Shown in pieces: positions 6,568-15,179 of a stretch of DNA of 44,195 bases. The notes beneath the pieces are model-generated. The model did no database searches. It saw only the letters and a list, made by a program, of their open reading frames with translations, and was not told where the DNA came from. Source of the DNA: an uncultured Collinsella sp. (lineage in GTDB: Bacteria > Actinomycetota > Coriobacteriia > Coriobacteriales > Coriobacteriaceae); contig CABUOA010000018.1 of NCBI GenBank assembly GCA_902493145.1, positions 1-44,195 on the forward strand, read 5' to 3'. The position numbers and the translations under genes are program-made. Every line of letters begins with the position of its first letter. Within the stretch, counting starts at the first letter, position 1.

Positions 6568-8238
6568 CTAGTGGCGGAGTCCCAGCAGGCCGCGGCCGCG
6601 ATGACGGGCGTCGGCGTGCACCTGAGCGTGCGGACCGGCGGCCTTGACGGACTCGGGCAGGTGCGAGTACTTCTTCTCGAAGTTCTCCTCGAACATGACG
6701 GCCAGGTTGTGCGCGGCCTCGTCGTAGCGAGCGGTGCTCTGCCAGTACTGGCGCGGCACCAGGATGCCGTCGGGTACGCCGTGGCACGTGGTAGGAATGT
6801 CGACGTTAAAGATATCGTCGTGGACGAACTCGCTGTCCTCGATGGTGCCGTCGAGGGCGCGCGCGACCAGAGCACGCGTGTAGGCCAGCTCAATGCGATG
6901 GCCCACGCCGTAGCCGCCGCCAATCCAGCCGGTGTTGACCAGGTACACGCGCGTGCGGCCGTCGGCGATGCGCTCGCCGAGCATCTTGGCGTAGACCATG
7001 GGATCGAGCGGCATAAACGGCTCGCCAAACAGCGAGGAGAACGTGGGCGTGGGCTCGGTGACGCCGACCTCGGTGCCGGGAATCTTGGCGGTGAAGCCCG
7101 TCACAAAGTGATACATGGCGGCGTCGGCCGTCAGGCGCGAGATGGGCGGCAGCACGCCAAAAGCGTCGCAGGTCAAAAACAGCACGACGCTCGGGGTGGT
7201 GCCCATGCCCTTGGTCCATGCGTTGGGGATGTGCTCCACCGGATAGGCCACGCGCGTATTGTGCGTGATCGAGACGTCATCGTAGTTAGGCTTGCGATTC
7301 TCATCGAGTACCACGTTTTCGCAGATGGCGCCAAAGCGTACAGCGTTGAAGATCTCGGGCTCGTGGAACGCGTCCAGCCCCTCGCACTTGGCGTAGCAGC
7401 CGCCCTCGATGTTAAAGATGCCCATGTCGGACCAGCCATGCTCGTCGTCACCGATCAGCAGGCGCGTGGGGTTGGCCGAAAGCGTGGTCTTGCCCGTGCC
7501 CGAAAGGCCAAAGAACACGGCGGTCTCGTGCGTGACGGGATCCATGCTGGCCGAGCAATGCATGGGCAGTACGTCGTCCTCGACGGGCAGCAGGTAATTC
7601 ATGACGCTGAAGATGGACTTTTTGATCTCGCCGGAGTAACCGGTGCCGGCAACCAGAATCACGCGCTCCTGGAAGTTGATGACCACGGCGGCGCTGGAGT
7701 TGAGGCCTTTGATGGCGGGATCGCACTGGTAGCCCGGCGCGGCGAGCACGCAGAAGTCCGGCTCGCCGGTGCGTGCGATTTCACGGGCAAGCGGGCGGGC
7801 GAGCATCTGCTTAATAAAGAGCGCCTGGCTGGCACGCTCGCAGGCGACAAGCAGACGGCGCGTGTGGTTGCGGTCGGCGCCCGCCATGCCGCGGGTAACG
7901 AACACATCGCGCTCGTTGAGGTAGTCGACGATACCAGCCTTGATGGTCTCGTAGCTCTCGGCAGAAAGCGGGCGGTTGACGGCGCCCCAGGCGATCTTGT
8001 CGTGGACATCGGGGGTGTCAACGATAAAGCGGTCGTTGGGCGAACGTCCGGTACGCTCCCCCGTCTCGATCACGAGTGCGCCGTTGGAGGCCATACGGCC
8101 CTCTTCGCGGCGAATCGCATGCTCGACGAGCTCGGCTGCCGGCAGGTCGACCAGCAAGCGGGGTTGGTTCTCGGCGGGATCTTCGACCAGCGTAATGCCA
8201 AAGTTGGATAGAACTTCTGCAGGGGTAACACCAGGCAT
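6568..8238 (-). CDS. pckA: Phosphoenolpyruvate carboxykinase (ATP)
   Basis: A 556-aa ATP-dependent PEPCK, which interconverts oxaloacetate and phosphoenolpyruvate (gluconeogenesis, or CO2 fixation in fermenters). Signatures: RTGRSPNDRF near the N-terminus, the P-loop GLSGTGKTTLS, metal-binding FNIEGGCYAK, and RVYLVNTGWIGGGYGVG. ATG at 8238 is preceded by a full AAAGGAGG; a longer reading frame upstream has no such site. The length is slightly above the usual 530-540 aa. Upstream lies a 16-bp palindrome that may be an operator. The dispersed hairpin (copy 4) ends the transcript. Confidence 0.95.
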   Translation of the reverse strand: MPGVTPAEVLSNFGITLVEDPAENQPRLLVDLPAAELVEHAIRREEGRMASNGALVIETGERTGRSPNDRFIVDTPDVHDKIAWGAVNRPLSAESYETIKAGIVDYLNERDVFVTRGMAGADRNHTRRLLVACERASQALFIKQMLARPLAREIARTGEPDFCVLAAPGYQCDPAIKGLNSSAAVVINFQERVILVAGTGYSGEIKKSIFSVMNYLLPVEDDVLPMHCSASMDPVTHETAVFFGLSGTGKTTLSANPTRLLIGDDEHGWSDMGIFNIEGGCYAKCEGLDAFHEPEIFNAVRFGAICENVVLDENRKPNYDDVSITHNTRVAYPVEHIPNAWTKGMGTTPSVVLFLTCDAFGVLPPISRLTADAAMYHFVTGFTAKIPGTEVGVTEPTPTFSSLFGEPFMPLDPMVYAKMLGERIADGRTRVYLVNTGWIGGGYGVGHRIELAYTRALVARALDGTIEDSEFVHDDIFNVDIPTTCHGVPDGILVPRQYWQSTARYDEAAHNLAVMFEENFEKKYSHLPESVKAAGPHAQVHADARHRGRGLLGLRH

Positions 8239-8312
8239 GGGGCCTCCTTTAAAAACGCGACACGTGGACGCGGCGCGCACTTTACTCACGTAAAGCCCGT
8301 TGTACCCGATAT

Positions 8313-8328
8313 GCAAAAACGTTTTTGC
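8313..8328. promoter_or_regulatory. Perfect 16-bp palindrome upstream of pckA
   Basis: GCAAAAACGTTTTTGC, an uninterrupted palindrome with a central CG, as is usual for LacI/CcpA-family operators. It sits 75-90 nt before the pckA start, close to a possible -10 (TACAAC on the minus strand, 8299-8304). A second small inverted repeat, CTTTAC/GTAAAG, is at 8280-8295. Confidence 0.5.
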
Positions 8329-8383
8329 GGCAAGGGCGAAGCGCCCGCCCAACGGTCAAAAATCGCACGCAAGCGGCCTAGTC

Positions 8384-8518
8384 ATTGGGGACGTTCTTAA
8401 ACGACTAGTCGTTGGGGACACTCTTGAGCAGGCAACACTCAAGGAGTGTCCCCAGATGCCGGCACTTAGGGACGTTCCTAAAGTGCCGACACATAAGGAA
8501 CGTCCCCAAGTGCCGACT
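8384..8518. repeat. REP-like cluster of GGGGAC hairpins
   Basis: The 8239-8616 gap holds no gene. Three overlapping hairpins are visible: GGGGACACTCTTGAG (8414-8428) with CTCAAGGAGTGTCCCC (8438-8453); CGGCACTTAGG (8460-8470) with CCTAAAGTGCCG (8477-8488); and GGGACGTTCCT (8469-8479) with AGGAACGTCCC (8496-8506). The last two share sequence, so they are mutually exclusive folds. Two further half-units begin at 8386 and 8401. This resembles BIME-type arrays mobilised by REP-associated Y1 transposases; no such transposase gene is in the window. Confidence 0.7.
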
Positions 8519-8616
8519 ACTGAATGGCACCGCTGAATATATTGAACAACCTGGTCAAAAACACGAATGGACACCACCGCGACTATACTAGAGCACAGCA
8601 ATAGAAAGGAATCGTC

Positions 8617-10191
8617 TTGAGCATCACGCCCCTCGATAGCATCCGCCGCACCATCGCCCGCCGCAACGGCGTCACCGACCCCACCGTATCGGGCGGGGCG
8701 CACGGGCAAGGCGGACGCATCGAGAACGGTCTGTTCCCCGCATCGCACACCGCCGAGGAGCTCGCACGAATCCAAGAGCTAAGCCAGCGAAACGCCGGCG
8801 GTCCCGACAGCAGCCAGGCCACACGCCGTCGTCGCGAGCGCGATCGCCAACCCGGCCCCATCCACCGCATGGTTAACGCATGGTGGAACCGCCTGCTCGG
8901 AGCCGTCTACGGCGGCGGCTTCTCCACGCAAGAAGCCGAGTACGAAGATCACGCCACCCGTCGCGACTATCTTTGGAATACCTTAGGCACCGCCGTATGG
9001 GGCATGGCGTTTCCGCTGCTCACCATTGTGTCGACACAGCTCGTGGGCGCCGAGGAAGCCGGCAAGTTTTCCATCGCCTTTGTCACCGGCACGCTCATCA
9101 TGATCGCGTGCAACTACGGCGTGCGCAACTTTCAGGTCTCGGACATCGACGAAACGACGTCCTTTGCCTCCTACCAGCTCAACCGCTGGATCTGCGGAGT
9201 GCTCGCCCTAGGCTGCGGCCTCATGTACAGCAGCGCCCGCGGCTACGATGCGCAGATGGCCACGATCGGCCTGGGCGTCTACCTCTATAAGGTAATCGAC
9301 GGCGTGGCGGACGTGTACGAGGGCCGCCTGCAGCAGGCCGACAAACTCTATTTGGCCGGCATAAGCCAAACGCTGCGTTCCGCCGGCGTCATCGCGGTCT
9401 TTAGCTTGGCGCTGTTCCTTACGCGCAGCATGCCCATCGCGGCCATGGCCATGGGTGTCACCGCGATCGCCTCGCTCGTGCTGGTCACCGCCCCGCTCGC
9501 CCTGCTCGAAACCGAAAAATCACGCCGCATGAGCCTGCGCGAGGCTGGCCACCTGTTTATCCAGTGCGCCCCGCTCTTTGGCGCGCTGTTCCTGTTCAAC
9601 CTCATCGAGAGCATGCCCAAGTTCGTGATGGAAGGCACGCTGGCCTACAAATACCAGCTGTACTTTAATGCACTGTTCTTTCCGGCGCAGGCCATTTTGT
9701 TGAGCATTGGATTTATCTATAAACCACAGCTCCTGCGTCTGTCGAGCATTTGGGCGAATCCGCGCAAGCGTCGCCGCTTTGACCTGATAATTGTTGCCGT
9801 TATGGCACTGATCGTAGTCATTACCGGAGCATGCGCCGCATTTATGGCAGGCCCCGGCATCCCCCTCATGAGCTTTATGTACGGCCTTAACTTTGAGCGC
9901 TACCGCACGCTGGCACTGCTCATGGTTGTCGCCGGCGGCATCACCGCTGCAATCGACTTTATCTACGCCATTATCACGGTGTTGCGCCACGCCGGCGATG
10001 TCACCAAGATCTACCTAATCTGCTTCGCCGTAAGCGTGGTGCTGCCGGTGATCCTGATTAAGCTGCTGGGTCTGATGGGCGCCGTGGTGAGCTACCTAGC
10101 CATCATGGCCCTACTCCTGGTGTTATTGATTATCGAGTACGCCCACATCCGCCAGCGCATCGAGCGCGACCGCAACCCATACGGCGCCTAA
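8617..10191 (+). CDS. Oligosaccharide flippase / polysaccharide export protein (MOP superfamily)
   Basis: A 524-aa polytopic membrane protein with about twelve to fourteen hydrophobic segments from residue ~125 onward, the pattern of Wzx/PST-type flippases that move lipid-linked glycans across the membrane. The first ~120 residues are soluble and basic (TRRRRERDRQ). The start is TTG at 8617 with AGAAAGGA 6 nt upstream; a TATACT -10-like box lies at 8584-8589, without a clear -35. It ends 387 nt before a convergent gene. It could act with the WecA/TagO-type transferase at 817, but no glycosyltransferases are adjacent, so the cargo is unknown. Confidence 0.8.
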   Translation: MSITPLDSIRRTIARRNGVTDPTVSGGAHGQGGRIENGLFPASHTAEELARIQELSQRNAGGPDSSQATRRRRERDRQPGPIHRMVNAWWNRLLGAVYGGGFSTQEAEYEDHATRRDYLWNTLGTAVWGMAFPLLTIVSTQLVGAEEAGKFSIAFVTGTLIMIACNYGVRNFQVSDIDETTSFASYQLNRWICGVLALGCGLMYSSARGYDAQMATIGLGVYLYKVIDGVADVYEGRLQQADKLYLAGISQTLRSAGVIAVFSLALFLTRSMPIAAMAMGVTAIASLVLVTAPLALLETEKSRRMSLREAGHLFIQCAPLFGALFLFNLIESMPKFVMEGTLAYKYQLYFNALFFPAQAILLSIGFIYKPQLLRLSSIWANPRKRRRFDLIIVAVMALIVVITGACAAFMAGPGIPLMSFMYGLNFERYRTLALLMVVAGGITAAIDFIYAIITVLRHAGDVTKIYLICFAVSVVLPVILIKLLGLMGAVVSYLAIMALLLVLLIIEYAHIRQRIERDRNPYGA

Positions 10192-10226
10192 TTAGCTGCC
10201 CCCGGTCACCGGAATTACAATGGAAT

Positions 10227-10566
10227 CACCCCGGCTGGGGTCTCGTTGCGGACGATTTGCGACACGCAAAACTAAGTGAGTAGACTTTTGCCGAATCCCT
10301 GACCACACCGGCAAACACAAGTCAGTGACCTGCGGTTTTGTTGAGGCATATTTGCCGGCTGCTCGGCATTTCCAGAAAAGTCTACTCACTTAGCCAGCGT
10401 GCAGCCAAAAAAGAACCGTCGCAACGTCGTTTGACTCCGTTGCGACGGTTTTTCGAGCATTTTCGCGCTGCCGAGGACGCAGACGCTCCTCATTTCTGGC
10501 GCTTACCGAGCAAGAAGGCGCTACTCTCCGAAAGTAGTCAAAAAAGCCCCGTCCCAAATTAGCTAC
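10227..10566. repeat. ~300-bp dispersed intergenic element, copy A
   Basis: Shares extended similarity with 13321-13600: GGGGTCTCGTTGCGGAC at the left, CTAAGTGAGTAGACTTTT, GTGACCTGCGG, the complementary 18-mer, a TTGCGACGG hairpin region, and GTCCCAAATTAGCTACC at the right. The core 10272-10393 is bounded by perfect 18-bp inverted repeats. It fills the gap between two convergent genes. No open frame of note. Confidence 0.8.
10419..10455 (+). terminator. Terminator inside repeat copy A
   Basis: AACCGTCGCAACG and CGTTGCGACGGTT around a ~10-nt loop, followed by TTT. It serves the flippase gene; the corresponding hairpin in copy B has decayed. Confidence 0.75.
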
Positions 10567-10578
10567 CCTTTGCACCGT

Positions 10579-11418
10579 TTATTCGCCCGGGTTGATGTTC
10601 GCGTAGAACTCGGCCCCATCGTCTAGACGCAGGATACCTACGCGGCCGAACTCGGAGCCGGTGGCGGCGGCGCAGTCGATGTCGATGCGATCGGGCACGC
10701 CAGCGGCATCCTCGCCGCCCAGGCGCACAATCTGCCCTCGGCCCGACTCCTCATCGAGCCCCGCCAGGCCGCCGACCTCGCAATAACGCCCGAGCGACAC
10801 CGTGGGCGTGTGGCCGCTCACCACAACCGGGCCCTTGCCCTCGGCAGAAAGCAACCCCGTCGGCGCATCCCAATAGCCATGGCGAATCCACAGCAGGTCA
10901 TCGGACGACTGCACGGCAAGCATCTGCTGCAGTAACTCGCGATCGGCATCCACTGCCCCCGCACCATCGGCACAATCAACCCCATGTTCAAGCAAAAACG
11001 CCCGCGCCGTCTCGGTCTGGATGCCGGCATGTACCAGCAGGTACGGGCGCTCGTCAGTCTCGGCCACCGCATAGAGCGGCAGCGTCGCCATCCAACGCAC
11101 AAGCTCCTCGTACGCCTCAAATTCCATATCGTTGAGCTGCTGACGGGTAGTCCAACCGCCGTTGATATCCCAGGTCTCGGCATCGAGCGGATCCTGGCCA
11201 ATGATGGCATCGAGCATAATCTGCTCGTGATTGCCCTTGAGCACGCGAGCGTTGGGTAGTGAGCGCACGAGTTTAATAACGCCAACCGGATCGGGCCCGC
11301 GATCGATCATGTCGCCCAGCACGTACAGCGTATCGTCAGACGCCAGCGAAATCTTGGACAGGGCCTCGTCAAGCGCACGCACGTGCCCGTGAGCATCAGA
11401 TGTCACATAGATCGCCAT
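10579..11418 (-). CDS. Calcineurin-like metallophosphoesterase
   Basis: A 279-aa metal-dependent phosphoesterase with the family metal-site motifs in order: SDAHGH (residues ~7-12), GDMIDRG (~35-41), KGNHE (~61-65), VHAGIQ (~128) and SGHTP (~202). It resembles the bacterial serine/threonine phosphatase and symmetrical Ap4A hydrolase (ApaH) groups, but the substrate cannot be told. ATG at 11418 follows AAGGAGAGG. A possible promoter on the minus strand is TTTCCA, 17 nt, TACAAT (11494-11499). Confidence 0.85.
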   Translation of the reverse strand: MAIYVTSDAHGHVRALDEALSKISLASDDTLYVLGDMIDRGPDPVGVIKLVRSLPNARVLKGNHEQIMLDAIIGQDPLDAETWDINGGWTTRQQLNDMEFEAYEELVRWMATLPLYAVAETDERPYLLVHAGIQTETARAFLLEHGVDCADGAGAVDADRELLQQMLAVQSSDDLLWIRHGYWDAPTGLLSAEGKGPVVVSGHTPTVSLGRYCEVGGLAGLDEESGRGQIVRLGGEDAAGVPDRIDIDCAAATGSEFGRVGILRLDDGAEFYANINPGE

Positions 11419-11671
11419 GGTACGCCTCTCCTTGCATTGCGGCCGAAGCCCGGAGCCGCAACTAAAACTTCAAGTTGAACTTAAACGTTACCCATTGTAC
11501 TCCGTAGCAATAAAGCTGGAAAGGGTTTCCGAGCAGAGGCAAAGACGGCAGCCGTCTATGACGATATCGCGCACGCCCGCAATCTAACCCCATAAACCCA
11601 CCATCTTTGGGTACAAATAACCGCAGGCAACTGACCGTGCCACGCCAACCACCCAGGAGCGGACACCATCC

Positions 11672-13273
11672 ATGAACCAGATCCTTCTCTTTATCGGCCT
11701 CGTCATTATTCTGTGTCTGACCATCAAACCCGTCGGCAAAAAGCTCCCCTTCCCCACCCTGCTCATCTTTATCGCACTCGGCATGCTGCTGGGCGTCAAC
11801 GGTCCGGCGCACATCGACTTTAGCGACTATGCGCTCACCGAAACCGTCTGCAGCACGGCGCTGCTGTTCATCATGTTCTACGGCGGCTTTAACACCAATA
11901 TCGACCGTGCCAAACCCGTTGCCGTGCCCGCGGTACTGCTGAGCACGCTCGGCGTCGTCATCACTGCCGGCATTACGGGTGCGTTTGCGCACTTCGTGCT
12001 GGGTTTTGACTGGATTGGTGGCCTGCTGTTGGGATCGGTCGTGGCATCCACCGACGCGGCCAGCGTCTTTAGCGTGCTGCGCGAGCACAGCCTGTCGCTG
12101 AGGGGCGGCACCGACTCGCTGCTCGAGGTCGAATCGGGCTCCAACGACCCCGTCGCTTACATGCTCACCGCCGTGCTCGCCACACTCGCGGCCGGCGGCG
12201 ACATTAACATCCCCGTGCTGCTGGCCAAGCAGATCATCCTAGGCGTGGGGTTGGGTCTTGCCATCGGCTGGGCATCCAGCCGCCTGATAGAGCGCGCACG
12301 CGCAACGGCCGAGGGCGCGCAGACCATCTTCTTGTTCGCGGTGGCCATCGTGGCCTACGCGCTGCCGAGTTACCTGGGCGGCAATGGCTTTTTGGCCGTG
12401 TACCTGGCCGGTATTGTGCTGGGAGCCAGCGACATCACCGGCAAGGTCGAGATGGCGCACTTCTTTGACACCCTTACCGAGATGGCCGAGATGACGATCT
12501 TCTTCTTGCTCGGCCTGCTCGTCACGCCCGCGCGCCTGCCGCAAATGCTGCTACCCGGCCTGGCGCTCATGGCGTTTATGCTCTTTGCGAGCCGCCCCAT
12601 CGCCGTCGGTCTGCTGCTGGCGCCCTTTAAGACGAGCCCTCGCCAGGTTGCGCTCGTAAGCTGGGCGGGCTTGCGCGGCGCGGCTTCGGTCGTCTTTGGC
12701 CTCTTTGCTGTGGTGGCCGGCGTTCCCGGCGGACACGACCTATTTGACCTGGTGTTTGTGATTGCCGTATCGAGCATTGTGGTGCAGGGTTCGCTACTGC
12801 CGGCGGTGGCGAAGAAACTCGATATGATCGATGCGGCCGGCGACGTGCGCCGCACCTTTAACGACTACCGCGACGAGGACGGCATGTCGTTTGTAAAGCT
12901 CAAGGTGGGCGCTGGCCATCCGTTTGCCGGGCGCTCGCTCGCCGATATTGGCAGCGCGACGGACATGCTCGTGGTCTTGGTGCTGCGCGACGGGGCGCAC
13001 CCGGTACTGCCCAACGGCGATACCGTCATCGAGGAAGGCGACCTTCTGGTGATGGCAGCCCCAACGTTCGAAGAGCGTGCCGAGGTTACGCTGCGCGAGG
13101 TCACCGTGACGCCCCACGGTCGCCTGGCCGGTCAGCGCCTGCGCGACGTGCCGCAGGGCAAGCACCCGTTTATCGTGGTGATGCTCAAGCGCGAAGGCCA
13201 AACGATCATCCCCGACGGCGACACCCTCATATACGCCGGCGACGAAGCCGTCATCGCCACGCTCGCGTCGTAG
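11672..13273 (+). CDS. K+/H+ antiporter, NhaP2-type with C-terminal TrkA_C domain
   Basis: A 533-aa cation/proton antiporter. Residues 1-~385 hold about twelve hydrophobic segments with the conserved GSVVASTDAASVFSVL and ESGSNDPVAYMLT motifs; the DA and ND acidic residues are the ion-exchange site of CPA1/CPA2 antiporters. From ~395 a soluble regulatory part carries two TrkA_C-like modules (AGRSLADIG and AGQRLRDVP repeats with DGDTLI/NGDTVI turns). Domain order matches potassium/proton antiporters used for K+ and pH balance. A ribosome-site-like AGGAG is 12 nt upstream of the ATG, a little far. Confidence 0.85.
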   Translation: MNQILLFIGLVIILCLTIKPVGKKLPFPTLLIFIALGMLLGVNGPAHIDFSDYALTETVCSTALLFIMFYGGFNTNIDRAKPVAVPAVLLSTLGVVITAGITGAFAHFVLGFDWIGGLLLGSVVASTDAASVFSVLREHSLSLRGGTDSLLEVESGSNDPVAYMLTAVLATLAAGGDINIPVLLAKQIILGVGLGLAIGWASSRLIERARATAEGAQTIFLFAVAIVAYALPSYLGGNGFLAVYLAGIVLGASDITGKVEMAHFFDTLTEMAEMTIFFLLGLLVTPARLPQMLLPGLALMAFMLFASRPIAVGLLLAPFKTSPRQVALVSWAGLRGAASVVFGLFAVVAGVPGGHDLFDLVFVIAVSSIVVQGSLLPAVAKKLDMIDAAGDVRRTFNDYRDEDGMSFVKLKVGAGHPFAGRSLADIGSATDMLVVLVLRDGAHPVLPNGDTVIEEGDLLVMAAPTFEERAEVTLREVTVTPHGRLAGQRLRDVPQGKHPFIVVMLKREGQTIIPDGDTLIYAGDEAVIATLAS

Positions 13274-13320
13274 CGGCCAGGGACAGCCGTCCCGAATTGG
13301 CTACATTTGAGCATAAATCG

Positions 13321-13600
13321 CCCCGACAGGGGTCTCGTTGCGGACAATTAGTGTCTCTCAAAACTAAGTGAGTAGACTTTTGTCGAATCGCCGACCACGT
13401 CACCAAAGCACAAGTCTGTGACCTGCGGGTTTGTTGAAGCAAATTAGTCGTGCGCTCAGGATTTCCAAAAAAGCCTACTCACTTAGTCTGCGGGCAGTCA
13501 AAATAGAGCAATTGCAAGGTCGTTAGACTCCATTGCGACGGCTTATCGCGTATTTTCGAGCGGTCGCGGATGCAGACGCGCCGTCCCATATTAGCTACCT
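13321..13600. repeat. ~300-bp dispersed intergenic element, copy B
   Basis: Diverged copy of the element at 10227. The inverted termini of its core lie at 13364-13381 (CTAAGTGAGTAGACTTTT) and 13469-13486 (one mismatch). Short related motifs, GTCCCGAATTGGCTAC at 13289 and GTCCCATATTAGCTAC at 13583, stand as direct repeats around the unit. Like copy A it lies between convergent genes, here the antiporter and the end of the BREX operon. The 13274-13607 gap holds no gene. Confidence 0.8.
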
Positions 13601-13607
13601 CCGCCCC

Positions 13608-13799
13608 TTAGTCATCATCGACGGCAAAGTCGCGGAGGTCGAGGCCTTCGCGTTCGGCTCGGGCTAGGAGCTCTTGGGGCGACTCGTCCTCGATATCCAC
13701 TACGTTGAGCATAGCGGCCGGAAAGCCCACGCCCGCCGCACTCCCCGCGCGGTCGAGCAGGCTCTCGCGCAGCTGATCTACATCGACTTCGATTTTCAT
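13608..13799 (-). CDS. Small acidic hypothetical protein, last gene of the BREX operon
   Basis: A 63-aa protein, acidic (many Asp/Glu), beginning MKIEVDVDQLRESLLDRAG and ending DLRDFAVDDD, with no membrane segment or known motif. ATG at 13799 is chosen because GGGAGG lies 7 nt upstream; an ATG further upstream would add only a few residues. It starts 27 nt after the stop of the 450-aa gene and shares its direction, so the two are very likely translated from one message. Size and charge would suit a small partner or antitoxin-like protein for its neighbour, but that is speculation. Confidence 0.7.
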   Translation of the reverse strand: MKIEVDVDQLRESLLDRAGSAAGVGFPAAMLNVVDIEDESPQELLARAEREGLDLRDFAVDDD

Positions 13800-13826
13800 G
13801 GTGAAACCTCCCGCCAAACCAGGCCC

Positions 13827-15179
13827 TTACTCGTCAGCGCCGAGCGCATCCACGGCAGCGACAAAAGCCTCAACCTGTTTGTCGTCCATCTGCGTAGCCA
13901 AACGGCCCACGGGTTCATCGTAGGCGAACTGTACCTTATCGATAAAGCAATCCCAAGCACGCACGTCCACGCGCACGGCGGCCTCGCAATACTGGCTGAG
14001 CTTTTTGAGTCCATACCAAAACGCATTCACATGGCGCGCAGGATCCTCGTCCAGCACACCATCGTAGCGCCGTCCGTTAAACTCACGCATGCGCGCCACG
14101 GCAACCTCGAGCGAGTCGCCGCCGTCGACCGAAGCCTCGTCCACAAGCTCGGGAATCGCAACTTCGCGCCGAACATTGTGCCTGGCAGCACCGTCATACT
14201 CGCCCACCAACACGTCTTCGTCAAACCGATCATCGTAGTCGAAATAGCTACTGCCGCGGCAAATCCCATGCGGCGAACCGGCACCAAAGGCACAGAACAA
14301 CCCGCCGTCGGTAACAACGCGCCTATAGGCCTCAAACGACTTCTTAACCTGAGCGAGCAACTCGGCAAGCTCCCCGGCATCGCACCCCGTCTCGCACGTA
14401 ATGCAAACAAGCCCCGGCAACGATACCGGCTCCACCGTGCTCCCTGCAACGCGGGCAGCGCGTTCGGCCCGATACGCCTGGGCTGCCAAGCGCGCTCGCT
14501 GCGCAGCACCGCGCACATTAGTAAGCTCGCGCTCCAGCGCCACATCGCCAGCCACATCGCTCGCAAACGCGTCAGCACCCTGCGGCCCGGTCGCACTCAG
14601 CTCGGACTCAAACGTCGCCGTAATCATGCCGGCAAGGTCCGTTGTATCGGCGGTGCAACGCAGCTGCTCCAGCTGCGTGCATAGCAGATCGGCATCCAAG
14701 GGTGCGGCATCCACAACGCGCGCGTCACTCAGACGCGCCGCGCCCTGCAACACCAAAGCCCCCGCAGCATCGTATGCCGCACGAACCCTGTCCGCCGTAT
14801 TGGCACGCAGCTTTACCTCGATAAACGCAAGCGTCTGCTCCAAGCGGGCCAACAGTTCGGCCTTGTCCTCCATACGCAAAAAGGCAGCATAGCGGCGCTC
14901 CATCTGCAGCGGGCCCACAACACCCGCCTGCTTGCGAGCGCGCGCAAGAGAATCAAATTCAACGCGGCGTACATACCCGTCAACGGCCCGCACGGCAGAC
15001 TCACGCGCAGCACGCTCGGCAGCCTCGACGCCCCCGATCACGCCCAGCAGCTCGCGGGAGCGCGCCTTGCGCAATAACTCCCCGCGATCGCACTGCTCAA
15101 GCGCCGTCTGACGCTTGGCTACCGACTCAAAGCCAAAGAGCTCATCGAGCAGCTCGCTAACAGAACGTTCTTCCGCCAT
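13827..15179 (-). CDS. Unrecognised 450-aa protein encoded after brxL
   Basis: I do not recognise this family. Residues 1-~260 look mostly helical and are rich in Ala, Arg, Glu and Leu, with likely coiled-coil stretches (RLEQTLAFIEVKLRANTADRVRAAYDAAG). About 265-300 carry a Cys-containing segment (LVCITCETGCDAGE), and the C-terminal third is richer in aromatic and acidic residues (SSYFDYDDRFDEDVLVGEYDG, HVNAFWYGLKKLSQYCE). No membrane segment, P-loop or nuclease motif is evident. ATG at 15179 follows GGAGG by 7 nt. Its place directly after brxL, with a 63-aa gene following, suggests a BREX-linked accessory role rather than a chance neighbour. Confidence 0.75.
   Translation of the reverse strand: MAEERSVSELLDELFGFESVAKRQTALEQCDRGELLRKARSRELLGVIGGVEAAERAARESAVRAVDGYVRRVEFDSLARARKQAGVVGPLQMERRYAAFLRMEDKAELLARLEQTLAFIEVKLRANTADRVRAAYDAAGALVLQGAARLSDARVVDAAPLDADLLCTQLEQLRCTADTTDLAGMITATFESELSATGPQGADAFASDVAGDVALERELTNVRGAAQRARLAAQAYRAERAARVAGSTVEPVSLPGLVCITCETGCDAGELAELLAQVKKSFEAYRRVVTDGGLFCAFGAGSPHGICRGSSYFDYDDRFDEDVLVGEYDGAARHNVRREVAIPELVDEASVDGGDSLEVAVARMREFNGRRYDGVLDEDPARHVNAFWYGLKKLSQYCEAAVRVDVRAWDCFIDKVQFAYDEPVGRLATQMDDKQVEAFVAAVDALGADE

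Noticed and set aside
6424..8211. 595-codon plus-strand open frame opposite pckA
   Set aside because: It is the complement of a clear PEPCK; the composition is that of an antisense shadow and no family motif is visible.
8384..8518. CRISPR array
   Set aside because: Units are inverted, unequal and overlapping, without regular repeats and spacers; no cas genes.
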